IMG/VR virus record: IMGVR_UViG_3300024261_000058
Span: 1-43,659 of that record
DNA length: 43,659 nucleotides
Direction: 5' to 3' (one strand)
From: a virus
Shown: positions 17,728-26,230 of the stretch, piece by piece
Layout: every line of letters starts with the position of its first letter
Numbering within the stretch: the stretch's first letter is position 1
Notes under the pieces: generated by a model
What the model was told of the DNA's origin: nothing
Database searches by the model: none
What the model saw: only the letters and a program-made list of their open reading frames with translations
Made by a program: the position numbers and the translations under genes

Positions 17728-19701
17728 ATGTCAAAATTTATCAAATACAATGACTATGTACAAGTCAATCCAGACGAAAGAATCCTTTCTTTAACTAAAG
17801 AAAAAAAGGTAATACTTATAGACAACATTTTGGAAAGATCCTTTTCTCAAGGAAAAGGGATAACAATCACGTATGACTTGTCTCATTCTGGGCGCAGAAT
17901 CAACAACAGGATCTATTCGACAGCTGGCCAACAAAAAGGTATAGACTCTTTAGTAAGCCCTTATCCTAAACCTATATTGAGGAATCACGATCAGGGTGGA
18001 GAGCCTATTGGTAGATTCGTAGGTGGTGAATGGCAAAACTTATATGACGAGGCTGTTGAGTTTTTACAATCCAACCAAGCAGCACTAGAAGTTCAAAGCG
18101 CATTTGCTAGTGACGATCCTGACAAAATTTACAAAACGATGAAATCTTTCAACTTGATTGATAATAAAAAATGGCCCGGACTTGGTCGCATGAGGGTCCA
18201 AGCAAACATTACAGACGAAGACGCAATCAAGAAGTTCATAGACGGTAGGTACCTAACTTTTTCTGCAGGCTCTACAACCAATAGACACGTTTGCTCGATC
18301 TGCAGTAGCGATTGGGCCCAGGACGGTATGTGTGAGCACAGACACGGGAAGCAATATGATGGCGATACCTGCGTGTTTATTACAGGCGATTTCATTGTAC
18401 TCGAAGGCTCGGTGGTAAATACTCCGGCTGACGATTTATCACAAATCATCAGTATGGAACTGATGGACAGCCTAAACGATTCGAACAACTATAGCTCTAT
18501 AGGCAATGTAGGCGAAATACTTCTTACAGATTCTGTAGTGAATTTGGAAGAGATTCAAAAGTCAAAAGGCCTTTCAGATTCAAAGATTGCTGATAGTGCA
18601 GGAGAAGTGCCAGATAACTTAAAGTTTGACCATTCACTATCTATCTCTACTGCAGCAATGAAGAAATTGCGCACTACAGGTACTGTTTGCATCGATGCAT
18701 GTTTTAAAGAAGAGGCTATAAAAGTTAAGATAAACTGCGAAACCTTTAATTCAGACAGACTTAGTGAAAAACACAAAGTCTTTTTTAAGCAATTACGCAA
18801 AGATTCTATTGGCGACTTTGACTTAGATCTGGCAAGCGCTACCCCCCCATCGCCTAACACTACTCTGCTACACGAAGCAATTGATACTAGGAAGGTTTTT
18901 ACAATGAAAGAAAAAGAGACTGAATCTCTTGATGAGAAGATTCTTGTGGAAGAAGTTCTTGAGATACAAGGAGATGCCCAGGCTTCTTCTGAAAAACGAG
19001 AAGAAGAAGATACAGAAGCACCTCCTCCTGTTGCGCCAGAAGAAGAGGCGAAAGTATTGGATGATTCTGAATGGGAAATATTAGACTTAGCATTGCAAGG
19101 AATGCTTTTGAATTCTGAGAATTCCTTAAGTGATGAAGAAAGATCCGAACTGCCTGAGTCTGCTTTTTGCGGTCCAAACAGAACTTTTCCACTGGTGAGT
19201 CGCAGCCATATTGATGCTGCGCAGAAACTTTTAGAAAAGTATTCTAGTGCAGGCAATGCCAAGCAAGAGATACTTGAAAGTATCGCCGCCAAGGTGGAAG
19301 AGCTTCAAAACAACAAGGCTAACGATTACGTGGAATTAGAAGAAAAGTTTCTTATTTTACAAAAACAACATGTCGATCTTGAAAACAAATTCAAAACTGT
19401 ACTAGAATCTATTTTAGATAAAAAAGAAGAAAAAACTAAAATGGATGTTGAAAAAGAAATAGCTGATGAAGTAATTGATGATAAGCTAGCTTTAATCGAC
19501 AATAAAATTGAGAGTCCCTCTCAGCACAGTCAAGATGAAACGATTTCGCATAAAAAGGAAAAGAAGCTTCCTGCGTTTGAACAGAAAATCGTAGACGAGT
19601 ATAAACAAATTAAAATTGCCGACGGAGAGTACGCTGCAATTTTATATCTTCAAAATAAAATTCAATACCTACCTCGTGGATTTAACCCTAATAAATTTTA
19701 A
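17728..19701 (+). CDS. Prohead protease with scaffold-like C-terminus
   Basis: A 657-residue protein. The N-terminal 250 residues match phage prohead serine proteases: PILRNHDQ with H87, then EPIGRF; YLTFSAGS with S179; and VLEGSVVNTPADD at 225-236. H87 with one of these serines should form the active centre. Between S179 and S228 sits a Cys/His cluster (C189, C192, C202, H204, H206) that could bind zinc. After about residue 390 the protein becomes Glu/Lys-rich, with FCGPNRTFP near 474 and a coiled coil at about 515-570, like a scaffold or core protein. Known function: it cleaves scaffold and capsid protein during head maturation. RBS AGGA precedes the ATG. A strong internal ribosome-binding site suggests that the C-terminal part is also made separately. 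Confidence 0.88.
   Translation: MSKFIKYNDYVQVNPDERILSLTKEKKVILIDNILERSFSQGKGITITYDLSHSGRRINNRIYSTAGQQKGIDSLVSPYPKPILRNHDQGGEPIGRFVGGEWQNLYDEAVEFLQSNQAALEVQSAFASDDPDKIYKTMKSFNLIDNKKWPGLGRMRVQANITDEDAIKKFIDGRYLTFSAGSTTNRHVCSICSSDWAQDGMCEHRHGKQYDGDTCVFITGDFIVLEGSVVNTPADDLSQIISMELMDSLNDSNNYSSIGNVGEILLTDSVVNLEEIQKSKGLSDSKIADSAGEVPDNLKFDHSLSISTAAMKKLRTTGTVCIDACFKEEAIKVKINCETFNSDRLSEKHKVFFKQLRKDSIGDFDLDLASATPPSPNTTLLHEAIDTRKVFTMKEKETESLDEKILVEEVLEIQGDAQASSEKREEEDTEAPPPVAPEEEAKVLDDSEWEILDLALQGMLLNSENSLSDEERSELPESAFCGPNRTFPLVSRSHIDAAQKLLEKYSSAGNAKQEILESIAAKVEELQNNKANDYVELEEKFLILQKQHVDLENKFKTVLESILDKKEEKTKMDVEKEIADEVIDDKLALIDNKIESPSQHSQDETISHKKEKKLPAFEQKIVDEYKQIKIADGEYAAILYLQNKIQYLPRGFNPNKF
18889..18906 (+). 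promoter_or_regulatory. Internal ribosome-binding site and in-frame ATG
   Basis: AGGAAGG at 18889-18895 is followed by eight bases and an in-frame ATG at 18904, near-ideal spacing. It lies exactly between the protease part and the charged scaffold-like part of the gene, where a separate start would make sense. Confidence 0.55.
18904..19701 (+). CDS. Putative nested scaffold protein (internal start)
   Basis: In-frame translation from the ATG at 18904 gives a 265-residue protein equal to residues 393-657 of the protease gene. It starts MKEKETESLDEK, is strongly acidic at first, contains FCGPNRTFP, and then forms a likely coiled coil, the usual character of scaffolds. A nested in-frame scaffold within a protease gene is established in lambda (C and Nu3) and other phages. 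The Shine-Dalgarno match here is better than that of several full genes in this window. Expression is inferred from sequence only. Confidence 0.5.
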   Translation: MKEKETESLDEKILVEEVLEIQGDAQASSEKREEEDTEAPPPVAPEEEAKVLDDSEWEILDLALQGMLLNSENSLSDEERSELPESAFCGPNRTFPLVSRSHIDAAQKLLEKYSSAGNAKQEILESIAAKVEELQNNKANDYVELEEKFLILQKQHVDLENKFKTVLESILDKKEEKTKMDVEKEIADEVIDDKLALIDNKIESPSQHSQDETISHKKEKKLPAFEQKIVDEYKQIKIADGEYAAILYLQNKIQYLPRGFNPNKF

Positions 19702-19726
19702 TTAACACTCTATAGGAGAAAAGAAT

Positions 19727-21103
19727 ATGGCTATTAGTCGTTTTCAAAGTCAATTTAAGACTCGTACTGATATTATTGATAATATCACCCCGAACAATGT
19801 CGTTCAAATGAATGCTTCAGTGCCAGCAGGTGAGTGGAAGCCCGCTAACTGGCTTCCAGTCGTTTGGCAAAATGACGCATCAAAAGATTACTTTACCATT
19901 TCATCTGGCAAGGTTGTCTCTTTTGACGCTTCAGGAAGAATCGTACCTTCAGGTTTGCTTCGCCTAGCAGAGGCTAAAGCTTTTGGTGATGTATTTCTCA
20001 CTTATACAAGTGAAGATGTTAAAGCAAAGGTAGTCGATATTGCTACTGGAACCTTTGTGGCAGTAGCAGTGACCTACACTCTTGAAGCATTCTGTGATGC
20101 TATCTTAGCAAACGGATGGCTACCAAGTGAAGCCGCTCCTGGCGGCAATACGGATAACTGTCTTGCATTAATGCGCAAGTTTATTTCTGCTCCTGTCGGT
20201 GTTGCAGCTTATGACGTATATGTTTGGGCTGGTGACGATCCTGCAAACCTTCATTACACTAATTACCAGAAGCAACACTTGATTCAGTTCTTCTCAGACG
20301 TTCAAATGCGTGTTGCTCATGTATGTGACGCTGCTGATACTGATTTGACAGTACTTGCGTTGAATGCTGGAGCTGGAGTTGCTGCCACAAGCGTAGGCAT
20401 CGATGGAACCGTACCTGCTGACACTTTAGTAAGGTACAAGCATTTAGTCAATGCGGATGATGTTCTAGTATGGCCCTTACTTATGGGCAAGCTTGCTAAC
20501 AACACGTCACGAACTCCAGTTACTTTTACTGGATGGGTTGGTCGTGAGCGATCTTCAATTGAATTACTTTCAAAAGATGGTGATTGGTATCTTGATGCTG
20601 ATGCAGGTGATATGTTGTTTTTCAAAGCTTCAGCAGCTGCAAAGGATGCACCAGTAGGTAGCGATGCTGCAGCGATGGCAGCTGGTGATAAAATTCATGT
20701 TTACGACTACACCGCAGGAGCAAGCGACGACGACAAGATGATGCATCTTGTTGGTGATGCACGACCTGGTGATTTTGTTACTTTTGATGCACACTCTAAC
20801 TTTAAGGTTCGTACGCTTAATAATGATATTGCAGTTGGTGCTGCCGAAACAGATATTGAAGCAACACTTGCACTTCTTCATAGAGAAGAAGAGTATACCG
20901 TCGGTCGTGTCTACGAGTTAATTAAAGAGCCTCGCGGCCTTCTTGATAGAGTGCGCACTGGCTGGAATGGTTCTGAGTTTGGCGCTGATGCTAAGATGCC
21001 TGGTTCTGCAACTAAAGGTTTCTCTGATCTCATCACTTTGTCTCCAATGGCAGACGATCGTATTGCTGATGAAATCGCTATCATTAACGTTAAAATTAAA
21101 TAA
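19727..21103 (+). CDS. Capsid-associated structural protein, possibly decoration
   Basis: A 458-residue protein of unknown exact function, placed between the protease/scaffold and the major capsid gene with a good TAGGAGA ribosome-binding site. The sequence is Ala/Asp/Val-rich and beta-like, with little charge clustering, as in abundant structural proteins. Segments such as YDVYVWAGDDPANLHY and QFFSDVQMRV stand out and look conserved-type, but I cannot attach a named family. Codon and residue composition resembles the adjacent capsid gene and not the charged proteins upstream, which suggests high expression. A head decoration, vertex or head-fibre role is most likely. Confidence 0.7.
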   Translation: MAISRFQSQFKTRTDIIDNITPNNVVQMNASVPAGEWKPANWLPVVWQNDASKDYFTISSGKVVSFDASGRIVPSGLLRLAEAKAFGDVFLTYTSEDVKAKVVDIATGTFVAVAVTYTLEAFCDAILANGWLPSEAAPGGNTDNCLALMRKFISAPVGVAAYDVYVWAGDDPANLHYTNYQKQHLIQFFSDVQMRVAHVCDAADTDLTVLALNAGAGVAATSVGIDGTVPADTLVRYKHLVNADDVLVWPLLMGKLANNTSRTPVTFTGWVGRERSSIELLSKDGDWYLDADAGDMLFFKASAAAKDAPVGSDAAAMAAGDKIHVYDYTAGASDDDKMMHLVGDARPGDFVTFDAHSNFKVRTLNNDIAVGAAETDIEATLALLHREEEYTVGRVYELIKEPRGLLDRVRTGWNGSEFGADAKMPGSATKGFSDLITLSPMADDRIADEIAIINVKIK

Positions 21104-21128
21104 TTAAATTTAATAAAGGATTATAGAC

Positions 21129-22460
21129 ATGGAAATTAAATTTACCGATGGAACTGAGTTAACTCTTCCTAGTAATAAAAAGCATGCTGCTCGCTACATG
21201 GCAGATATGATTAGAAATCGTGGTGAGCTTCCCGATTCAGAGATCGTTGTTCCTTGGGAAAATATTGCTAATATACTTTCTCCCAAGCACAGGGATGCGA
21301 TCTCCTCTTCAGAGATCACTCCCCTTTTACAACAATCAATGGAGATCTTAATTCGTGAGCCCGTAGAGCCCCGAATGGTAATTACTCCGTTATTCACACG
21401 CGTACAAGCAAGAGGTCTTAACACTCAGATTCTCGCTGGTGCTATGGGCGCCGTATATGCTGGAGACGTTCAAGAATCAGGCACCTATCCAGAAGTTAAC
21501 TTCCAGATGGGTGGCGCTGTTTCAACAGCGTTCATTGGAAAAAGCGGTATCGCTGCTTCCTTTACTGATGAAGCGCTTCGTTATAGTACCTTTGACATTA
21601 TGGCTAAAAACCTTGAGCTCATGGGAAATGCTTTGGTGCGTCATAAAGAGCAAAAAGCAGTTGCGTTCCTAAAGCAACTTGGAACAGCCTTGTTTGACAA
21701 CCTGAATCCTGCGCAGTCGATTTATGGAGTTACTACTGGTCGTGGACTTGATACTAATAATAATCTTATTGGTAACGGCTCATTGAATATGGACAACTTG
21801 ATGAGAGCTATGGCTCATATGAGTGAAGAAGGATTTACTCCTGATACATTACTCATGCATCCTTTGTTCTACTACACCTTCATTCAAGATCCTGTGCTTC
21901 GCACGATGATGCTTGCTCATGGTGGTGGTTCAATCTTTAACCCATATAGTGGCGATCCTGGACCTCGTGATCCATTTAGTAATGGCGCAATTGGTGCTCG
22001 TGGACCTTCTCGTGGAACTAGTATCGTGAACCCTCGTGGTACAGGAACTTCAGGTATCGGTAGTAGTGGTACGGCAACTTCTCTCGCTGAGAGAAGCCAG
22101 CTTGCTACTTCGGCACCAAGACTCCCCTCCTATTTCCCTTTTGGGTTTCAGATCATTGTTTCTCCTCTTTGTCCATATGACCCTGAGACTGAGACAGGTG
22201 ATATCTTCCTTCTTTCTAGCGGCAATGTTGGTTTCCATCTTGTTGATGAAGACGCTACCACTGTTGAGTGGCGAGATGAGACCACCGAGACTGTTAAGAT
22301 CAAGATCCGAGAGCGTTATGGTTTTGCTGTAGCGCACGAAGGTCAAGGCGTTGGTGTTTTCAAGAACATTAAGTGCTCTGCTAACGAGTGGGACGGTTCT
22401 GTTGACGCAACCGCAACCTTGAAAGCTGTACTTGAAACAGACGTTAAAGCTAGCCTTTAA
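21129..22460 (+). CDS. Major capsid protein (HK97 fold)
   Basis: A 443-residue major head protein. ESGTYPEVNFQMGG at about 114-127, followed by STAFIGKSGIAASFTDEAL and a long helix ending in HKEQKAVAFL, is the E-loop to spine-helix pattern of HK97-fold capsid proteins. LLMHPLFYYTF at about 240-250 is the P-domain segment commonly seen before the A domain. A Gly/Ser/Arg-rich stretch at about 265-325 is probably a loop or insertion. The ATG has AAAGGA upstream. A strong terminator follows about 65 bases after the stop, consistent with an abundant product at the end of the head cluster. If an N-terminal part is removed by the prohead protease, the site is not obvious. Confidence 0.93.
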   Translation: MEIKFTDGTELTLPSNKKHAARYMADMIRNRGELPDSEIVVPWENIANILSPKHRDAISSSEITPLLQQSMEILIREPVEPRMVITPLFTRVQARGLNTQILAGAMGAVYAGDVQESGTYPEVNFQMGGAVSTAFIGKSGIAASFTDEALRYSTFDIMAKNLELMGNALVRHKEQKAVAFLKQLGTALFDNLNPAQSIYGVTTGRGLDTNNNLIGNGSLNMDNLMRAMAHMSEEGFTPDTLLMHPLFYYTFIQDPVLRTMMLAHGGGSIFNPYSGDPGPRDPFSNGAIGARGPSRGTSIVNPRGTGTSGIGSSGTATSLAERSQLATSAPRLPSYFPFGFQIIVSPLCPYDPETETGDIFLLSSGNVGFHLVDEDATTVEWRDETTETVKIKIRERYGFAVAHEGQGVGVFKNIKCSANEWDGSVDATATLKAVLETDVKASL

Positions 22461-22525
22461 TAGCTAGAAGCCGGTAACTAAAGTCTAGTCAAAGTACTAG
22501 CAAATAAATTTCAATAAAGTATACT

Positions 22526-22551
22526 AAGCGAAGCTTCGGCTTCGCTTTTTT
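22526..22551 (+). terminator. Intrinsic terminator after the major capsid gene
   Basis: A perfect nine-base stem, AAGCGAAGC (22526-22534) with GCTTCGCTT (22539-22547), closes on a TTCG tetraloop and continues into a T run. It sits in the gap between the capsid gene and the next gene and should end most transcripts. A TATACT sequence directly abuts the stem upstream. Confidence 0.9.
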
Positions 22552-22567
22552 ATTATTTGGAGTATTC

Positions 22568-22888
22568 ATGAGTCATTTTGGTGAGAATAAAACTAGCTTA
22601 GAAATTCTTTTAGAAGAAAAGATGAAAGAAGATGATTCTTTATTATATAATCTTAATTTAGAAATAGAAGACGATGATTTTCTTGAAGTTCCTATAAAAC
22701 CACCAGAAGAGGCATCTCATGGCAATAGACTTTTTACCAGCGAAAAGTTACCCCCAGAATTCAGAGGATGGATTTCCAGTAGGCCAAAGCTTTTATTTAG
22801 CCTTTTCAAACAGTGTAGATTTAAAGCTGTTAAAGAAGAGCTGCGTGCTATTCGGAAGAGACTTCGACAGGAGTTCTGGACCAGATGA
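22568..22888 (+). CDS. Small protein overlapping the next gene
   Basis: A 106-residue reading frame, first after the capsid terminator, with GGAG five bases before its ATG. Residues 1-50 are acidic and helical (LEILLEEKMKEDDSL, then EIEDDDFLEVPI). The remainder, which overlaps the 394-residue gene in another frame for 170 bases, is basic and looks like out-of-frame translation. Either this is a real small protein with a long overlap, or the first 50 codons belong to the next protein through a frameshift or a sequencing indel. I see no clear slippery sequence. No family recognised. Confidence 0.55.
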   Translation: MSHFGENKTSLEILLEEKMKEDDSLLYNLNLEIEDDDFLEVPIKPPEEASHGNRLFTSEKLPPEFRGWISSRPKLLFSLFKQCRFKAVKEELRAIRKRLRQEFWTR

Positions 22889-23903
22889 AGCTTTAAGTCT
22901 AAACACCTCTGATGCTACGAATCCATTTTTTTTAAAGTCGCCTGGAATGCAGGGTTTCGTAGAGTGTGATTTTGAAGAATACTTTGTGGACAGTTTTGAT
23001 GATAATAGTCCTTCTGCTACTCAAAGCATTATAGACAGAGTTGCTACAAAAAATACATTAGTAAAAGTAACTCCAAAAACCGTACTAGGAGAAAACCAAA
23101 CATACAAACTGTACATACTTGGAAACACTTCTGAAGAGATATCGAGTGGCTTGCCAGATTACGTAGATATTTTATCAAAAAACAATACTTTATCTGAAAG
23201 AACTATTTTTGACCCAATTGATTCCGTTGGAGCTCTTGAGGAAAGAATTCTTTCAAGAGGCTCTTTTGCAGCTCAAAACTTTGAAGATTCTGCGGTATTG
23301 AAATTAAAAATCATAGAAGCAGGAGTAGGGTCTAAAGCTAAGTATATTTGGTGGTTTTCAGACGAAGCGGAACCTTTGCCTGCAAACCCAACGTATTCTG
23401 AACGTACAAACAGATGTATCCAAAGGTGGAGATCTGTTGATCGTGGGGTAATGTTAAAATTTACTGGCGGAAATTTTCTGCTAAACGAAACTTTTGAGAT
23501 AAAATGTTATGAGCAAATAGAACTTGCGCTAAGCTATTTGATTACTTTTAAGACTTCCACAGACTCAACTTTTACTTATCCTGAAAACGTATCTACCAGC
23601 CCAATAGGGCTGGGCGCAAACCTGATTCCAGGCTTGGGCGGAGAAGCCTCAGAAGATACGGAATTGAAGATATTAAAAATAGAGCCTTACGACACTTCTA
23701 TAAATAATAAATTAAATTTAAAAACTATAATAATATATTTTAATGAAAATATAGACGCAACTACTGTTACTCAAGATACTATAAAGCTAACGGCTTTTCC
23801 CGTTAGTGGCAGCTTTAATTATAAGGCAGGTGCCATGAAGAGAGAACGACTGTTGTACAAAATAATTTCAGTAAAAGATAATAAAATTATCGTAGAATTG
23901 TAA
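22719..23903 (+). CDS. Ig-like (Big_5-type) structural protein
   Basis: A 394-residue protein with AGAAGAGG before its ATG. The C-terminal 80 residues (IEPYDTS, then IIIYFNENIDATTVTQDTI and a closing KIISVKDNKIIVEL) match the SbsA-type Ig-like fold (Big_5), and residues about 10-120 look like another copy (PVGQSFYLAFSNSVD). The middle, about 150-290, is also beta-rich. Such proteins occur in phage necks, head decoration and tail fibres. Position between capsid and connector genes favours a neck or head-surface role. No in-frame codons extend upstream, since a stop lies at 22695. Confidence 0.75.
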   Translation: MAIDFLPAKSYPQNSEDGFPVGQSFYLAFSNSVDLKLLKKSCVLFGRDFDRSSGPDEALSLNTSDATNPFFLKSPGMQGFVECDFEEYFVDSFDDNSPSATQSIIDRVATKNTLVKVTPKTVLGENQTYKLYILGNTSEEISSGLPDYVDILSKNNTLSERTIFDPIDSVGALEERILSRGSFAAQNFEDSAVLKLKIIEAGVGSKAKYIWWFSDEAEPLPANPTYSERTNRCIQRWRSVDRGVMLKFTGGNFLLNETFEIKCYEQIELALSYLITFKTSTDSTFTYPENVSTSPIGLGANLIPGLGGEASEDTELKILKIEPYDTSINNKLNLKTIIIYFNENIDATTVTQDTIKLTAFPVSGSFNYKAGAMKRERLLYKIISVKDNKIIVEL

Positions 23904-23910
23904 GGTTGTT

Positions 23911-24930
23911 ATGTCAAATTTAAAAAATCTAGCCCCAAATGTAAACTATGCAACCCCTTGCTACTCTTTAAACAATACCTATAAAATAAAGATGCTTTTT
24001 ACAGATTGCAACGACCCTATAGACCCCACAGCGTTAGAGGTCTCGGTAACAGATCCAGCAGGAAACAATGTTGTTGTAAACAATCATACAAAAGTAGAAG
24101 TAGGTTTTTATTACCTGGAGTACCAACTAACCGCAGTAGGCACATGGGAGTTTGAATGGCGAGCCACCATAAATAATATTGTAAAAACCTATATTAAAAA
24201 GATCCTCGTAGAGGATAAAGTAATCTTAGAGGACATTAAGTTTGGCTTAGAATTTAACGAACTGATCGTAGTGGATATCTTTAGTGGAGTTAAGTCTAGT
24301 GATGGTAAAAAATCTTTAGATGAAGACATGATGTTTAGTTTTTCAACAGAGTATAATCCCTTTTACTGTTCAGTTGAAATGCTAAGAATGGAGATGGGCA
24401 GCTGGGTAGACTTAGTTCCAGACGATACTATGGCTTTAGGTATACATTGGGCCTCCTTAGAGGCTGATAGTATCACTTCCAGAGGCGCTGTTAGCGATGA
24501 ATATTACTACGCTAGAACTCGTTTCGTTATGTACGATACTGCTGTAAAGTTGTTTAGCATGCCTATTAATCCTTCAAGCTCCGGCAAGAGCAAACAGCTG
24601 GGAGACCTCTTAATAGAAGAGGGCTCGGGTGTTGACTATAATCTTAAGAACTTAATTGACGAGCTAAAAGAAGAGCGAGATGAATGGTGGCGAGTAGTAA
24701 ACGCAAGAGGGAGTATCGTTCTGGGGCAGGGGCTTGGTCCGACAACCGCCACCAGGAATGGCCTTAAGAAAAGCCGAGAGTGGCACAACCCTTTGCATGA
24801 ACATTATGCTCAACCTACTCAAAACTCTCAGTATCGAAGGCAAGGTCAAGGTAAATATAGACATGGATTCACAGGCTGGAATGAGCTTACTTACAATAGC
24901 TTGAGAAACGACAATGGAGGTCGCAAATAA
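23911..24930 (+). CDS. Head-tail connector-type protein
   Basis: A 339-residue protein. Residues about 1-105 form a beta-sandwich-like domain (YKIKMLFTDCNDPIDP, VTDPAGNNVVV, TWEFEWRATI). Residues about 140-260 are helical, with YNPFYCSVEMLRMEMGSW and VPDDTMALGIHWASLEADS, a pattern seen in head-tail adaptor proteins (gp6/gp15 type) where helices bind the portal. The last 70 residues are Arg/Asn/Gly-rich and basic. The preceding stop is seven bases away, and the next gene overlaps by one base. Assignment to the connector is by pattern and gene order; the N-terminal domain is an extra. Confidence 0.7.
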   Translation: MSNLKNLAPNVNYATPCYSLNNTYKIKMLFTDCNDPIDPTALEVSVTDPAGNNVVVNNHTKVEVGFYYLEYQLTAVGTWEFEWRATINNIVKTYIKKILVEDKVILEDIKFGLEFNELIVVDIFSGVKSSDGKKSLDEDMMFSFSTEYNPFYCSVEMLRMEMGSWVDLVPDDTMALGIHWASLEADSITSRGAVSDEYYYARTRFVMYDTAVKLFSMPINPSSSGKSKQLGDLLIEEGSGVDYNLKNLIDELKEERDEWWRVVNARGSIVLGQGLGPTTATRNGLKKSREWHNPLHEHYAQPTQNSQYRRQGQGKYRHGFTGWNELTYNSLRNDNGGRK

Positions 24931-25481
24931 TGCTGGCTCCTTCAAGAGTAAAAAAACGATTAATCAAAGAAATTGATTTGCGTAAAGAGTTTGATAAAAT
25001 CGTCAACGGAAAGCCTGGTCGAATAGCACATAGACATAAAGTTTTAATCAGAAACTTAAGAAAAAACTCAACCAACGAAACTATAAAATGCGCTTGTGTC
25101 AGCTCCTTAACAAACGAACCAGACCAAGAAAACGAATGTAGGTTTTGTCTAGGCGAGGGATACATCTGGGATGAAAGGTTTACTTATGCCTACTCTAGCA
25201 TGGTGGGTGCTAACGGGGGGAAAGCTAACCGAAACAAAAGAATCATTCCCGGTGAGCTAAAAACTGACTATAAAGTTTTTTATATAAGATATGATGAAAT
25301 TATTTTCTATAATGACAAAATAATTGAATTGAGTCTTGATTTAGAAGGAAAGCTAATAATACCATACAAAAGAGAAAAAATGTATCGCCCCGAAACGATA
25401 CAAAAGTATAGAGCTGATAACGGTAGGTTAGAATTCATAGCCGTATATTGTAGAGAAGAACCTTCAATAAGGAAATCATAA
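24930..25481 (+). CDS. Head-closure-type protein with four-cysteine motif
   Basis: A 183-residue protein whose start overlaps the connector stop (TAATG), with GGAGG upstream. C54, C56, C70 and C73 occur in CAC and CRFCLGEGYIWDE, a small zinc-binding knuckle seen in phage head-closure and neck proteins. The C-terminal 90 residues are beta-rich (YKVFYIRYDEIIFYNDKIIE), fitting the barrel of stopper proteins such as SPP1 gp16. Known role of the family: it seals the portal channel after packaging and provides the tail docking surface. Gene order (connector, closure, tail terminator, sheath, tube) supports this. Confidence 0.65.
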   Translation: MLAPSRVKKRLIKEIDLRKEFDKIVNGKPGRIAHRHKVLIRNLRKNSTNETIKCACVSSLTNEPDQENECRFCLGEGYIWDERFTYAYSSMVGANGGKANRNKRIIPGELKTDYKVFYIRYDEIIFYNDKIIELSLDLEGKLIIPYKREKMYRPETIQKYRADNGRLEFIAVYCREEPSIRKS

Positions 25482-25484
25482 AAA

Positions 25485-26204
25485 ATGAACTTACGAGCTG
25501 AAGAGACAATTCTCATTACGGTACTAGACAATGATGGCAACGTTGCAAGTGAATTGAATGTTAAAGATTTTTTAATTAAAAATCCTTATAATATAAATAT
25601 AGATTCAGTTTTTCTACCAAACACAGAGCCTCTTAGCCTAGAATCTTTTTTTGAAACAGCTCAAAAACTAATCAATTCAGCGCAAGAGTCTGAAGCAATA
25701 AACCAAGAATCGTTAGTAAGCCTTACCGAAGAATATCCACCAGAATCTATTGCAAGTTACGGAAACGAAGTCATTACATTCAGGCTAATAGAAAGAAAGC
25801 CTGGAATGATGAACAAGAAGGGTACTGGAAGGCCGCAAAGAAAGGCAACTTATTCACATGAAGAAGTAAGGCCGGAGCTAGCAAACAAAGTGATAACGGT
25901 TGAATCTCGACCACTAGATCATGTAATAGAATTCAATTGCTGGGCACTTTCTAACAAGATAGCCAACAAGCGTGCTCTATGGCTTGAAAAGCTTTTTATT
26001 AACTCTGCGTTTGTTTTTGAAATAAAAGGAGCCGAAAGGTTTTATTTCAAAGAACGCTTGTCAGACAACTACATGACGGTTAACGGGCAAAGAATTTTCA
26101 GTAGACCTTTAAGGTTTTTCTTAAGGTATAGAGAATTCGACGCAAAAGCAGTTAGTATTATTAAACAAATCTTAATCGATGCTAAAATTTTACCAAATTC
26201 TTAA
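25485..26204 (+). CDS. Tail terminator / tail completion-type protein
   Basis: A 239-residue protein with AAGGAA ten bases upstream. The core, about 90-200, has ITFRLIERKPGMM, then VESRPLDHVIEFNCWAL, ANKRALWLEKLF, a pattern typical of tail-completion proteins that cap the tube and sheath at the head end. The N-terminal 85 residues look like a separate helical domain. It ends 26 bases before the sheath gene. The assignment depends on motif memory and on the place between closure and sheath genes. A baseplate component is less likely. Confidence 0.65.
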   Translation: MNLRAEETILITVLDNDGNVASELNVKDFLIKNPYNINIDSVFLPNTEPLSLESFFETAQKLINSAQESEAINQESLVSLTEEYPPESIASYGNEVITFRLIERKPGMMNKKGTGRPQRKATYSHEEVRPELANKVITVESRPLDHVIEFNCWALSNKIANKRALWLEKLFINSAFVFEIKGAERFYFKERLSDNYMTVNGQRIFSRPLRFFLRYREFDAKAVSIIKQILIDAKILPNS

Positions 26205-26230
26205 TATAACATCTTCTAGAGGAGACTATA

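Noticed and set aside
18555-19292. A 245-codon minus-strand frame opposite the protease/scaffold gene
   Set aside because: Its Ser/Phe-rich, low-complexity product is what the reverse strand of a Glu/Lys-rich gene gives. No ribosome-binding site was recognised, and it is antisense to a well-supported gene.
22036-22332. A 98-codon + strand frame inside the major capsid gene
   Set aside because: It is Leu/Arg/Ser-rich out-of-frame translation of a clearly real gene, without independent support.
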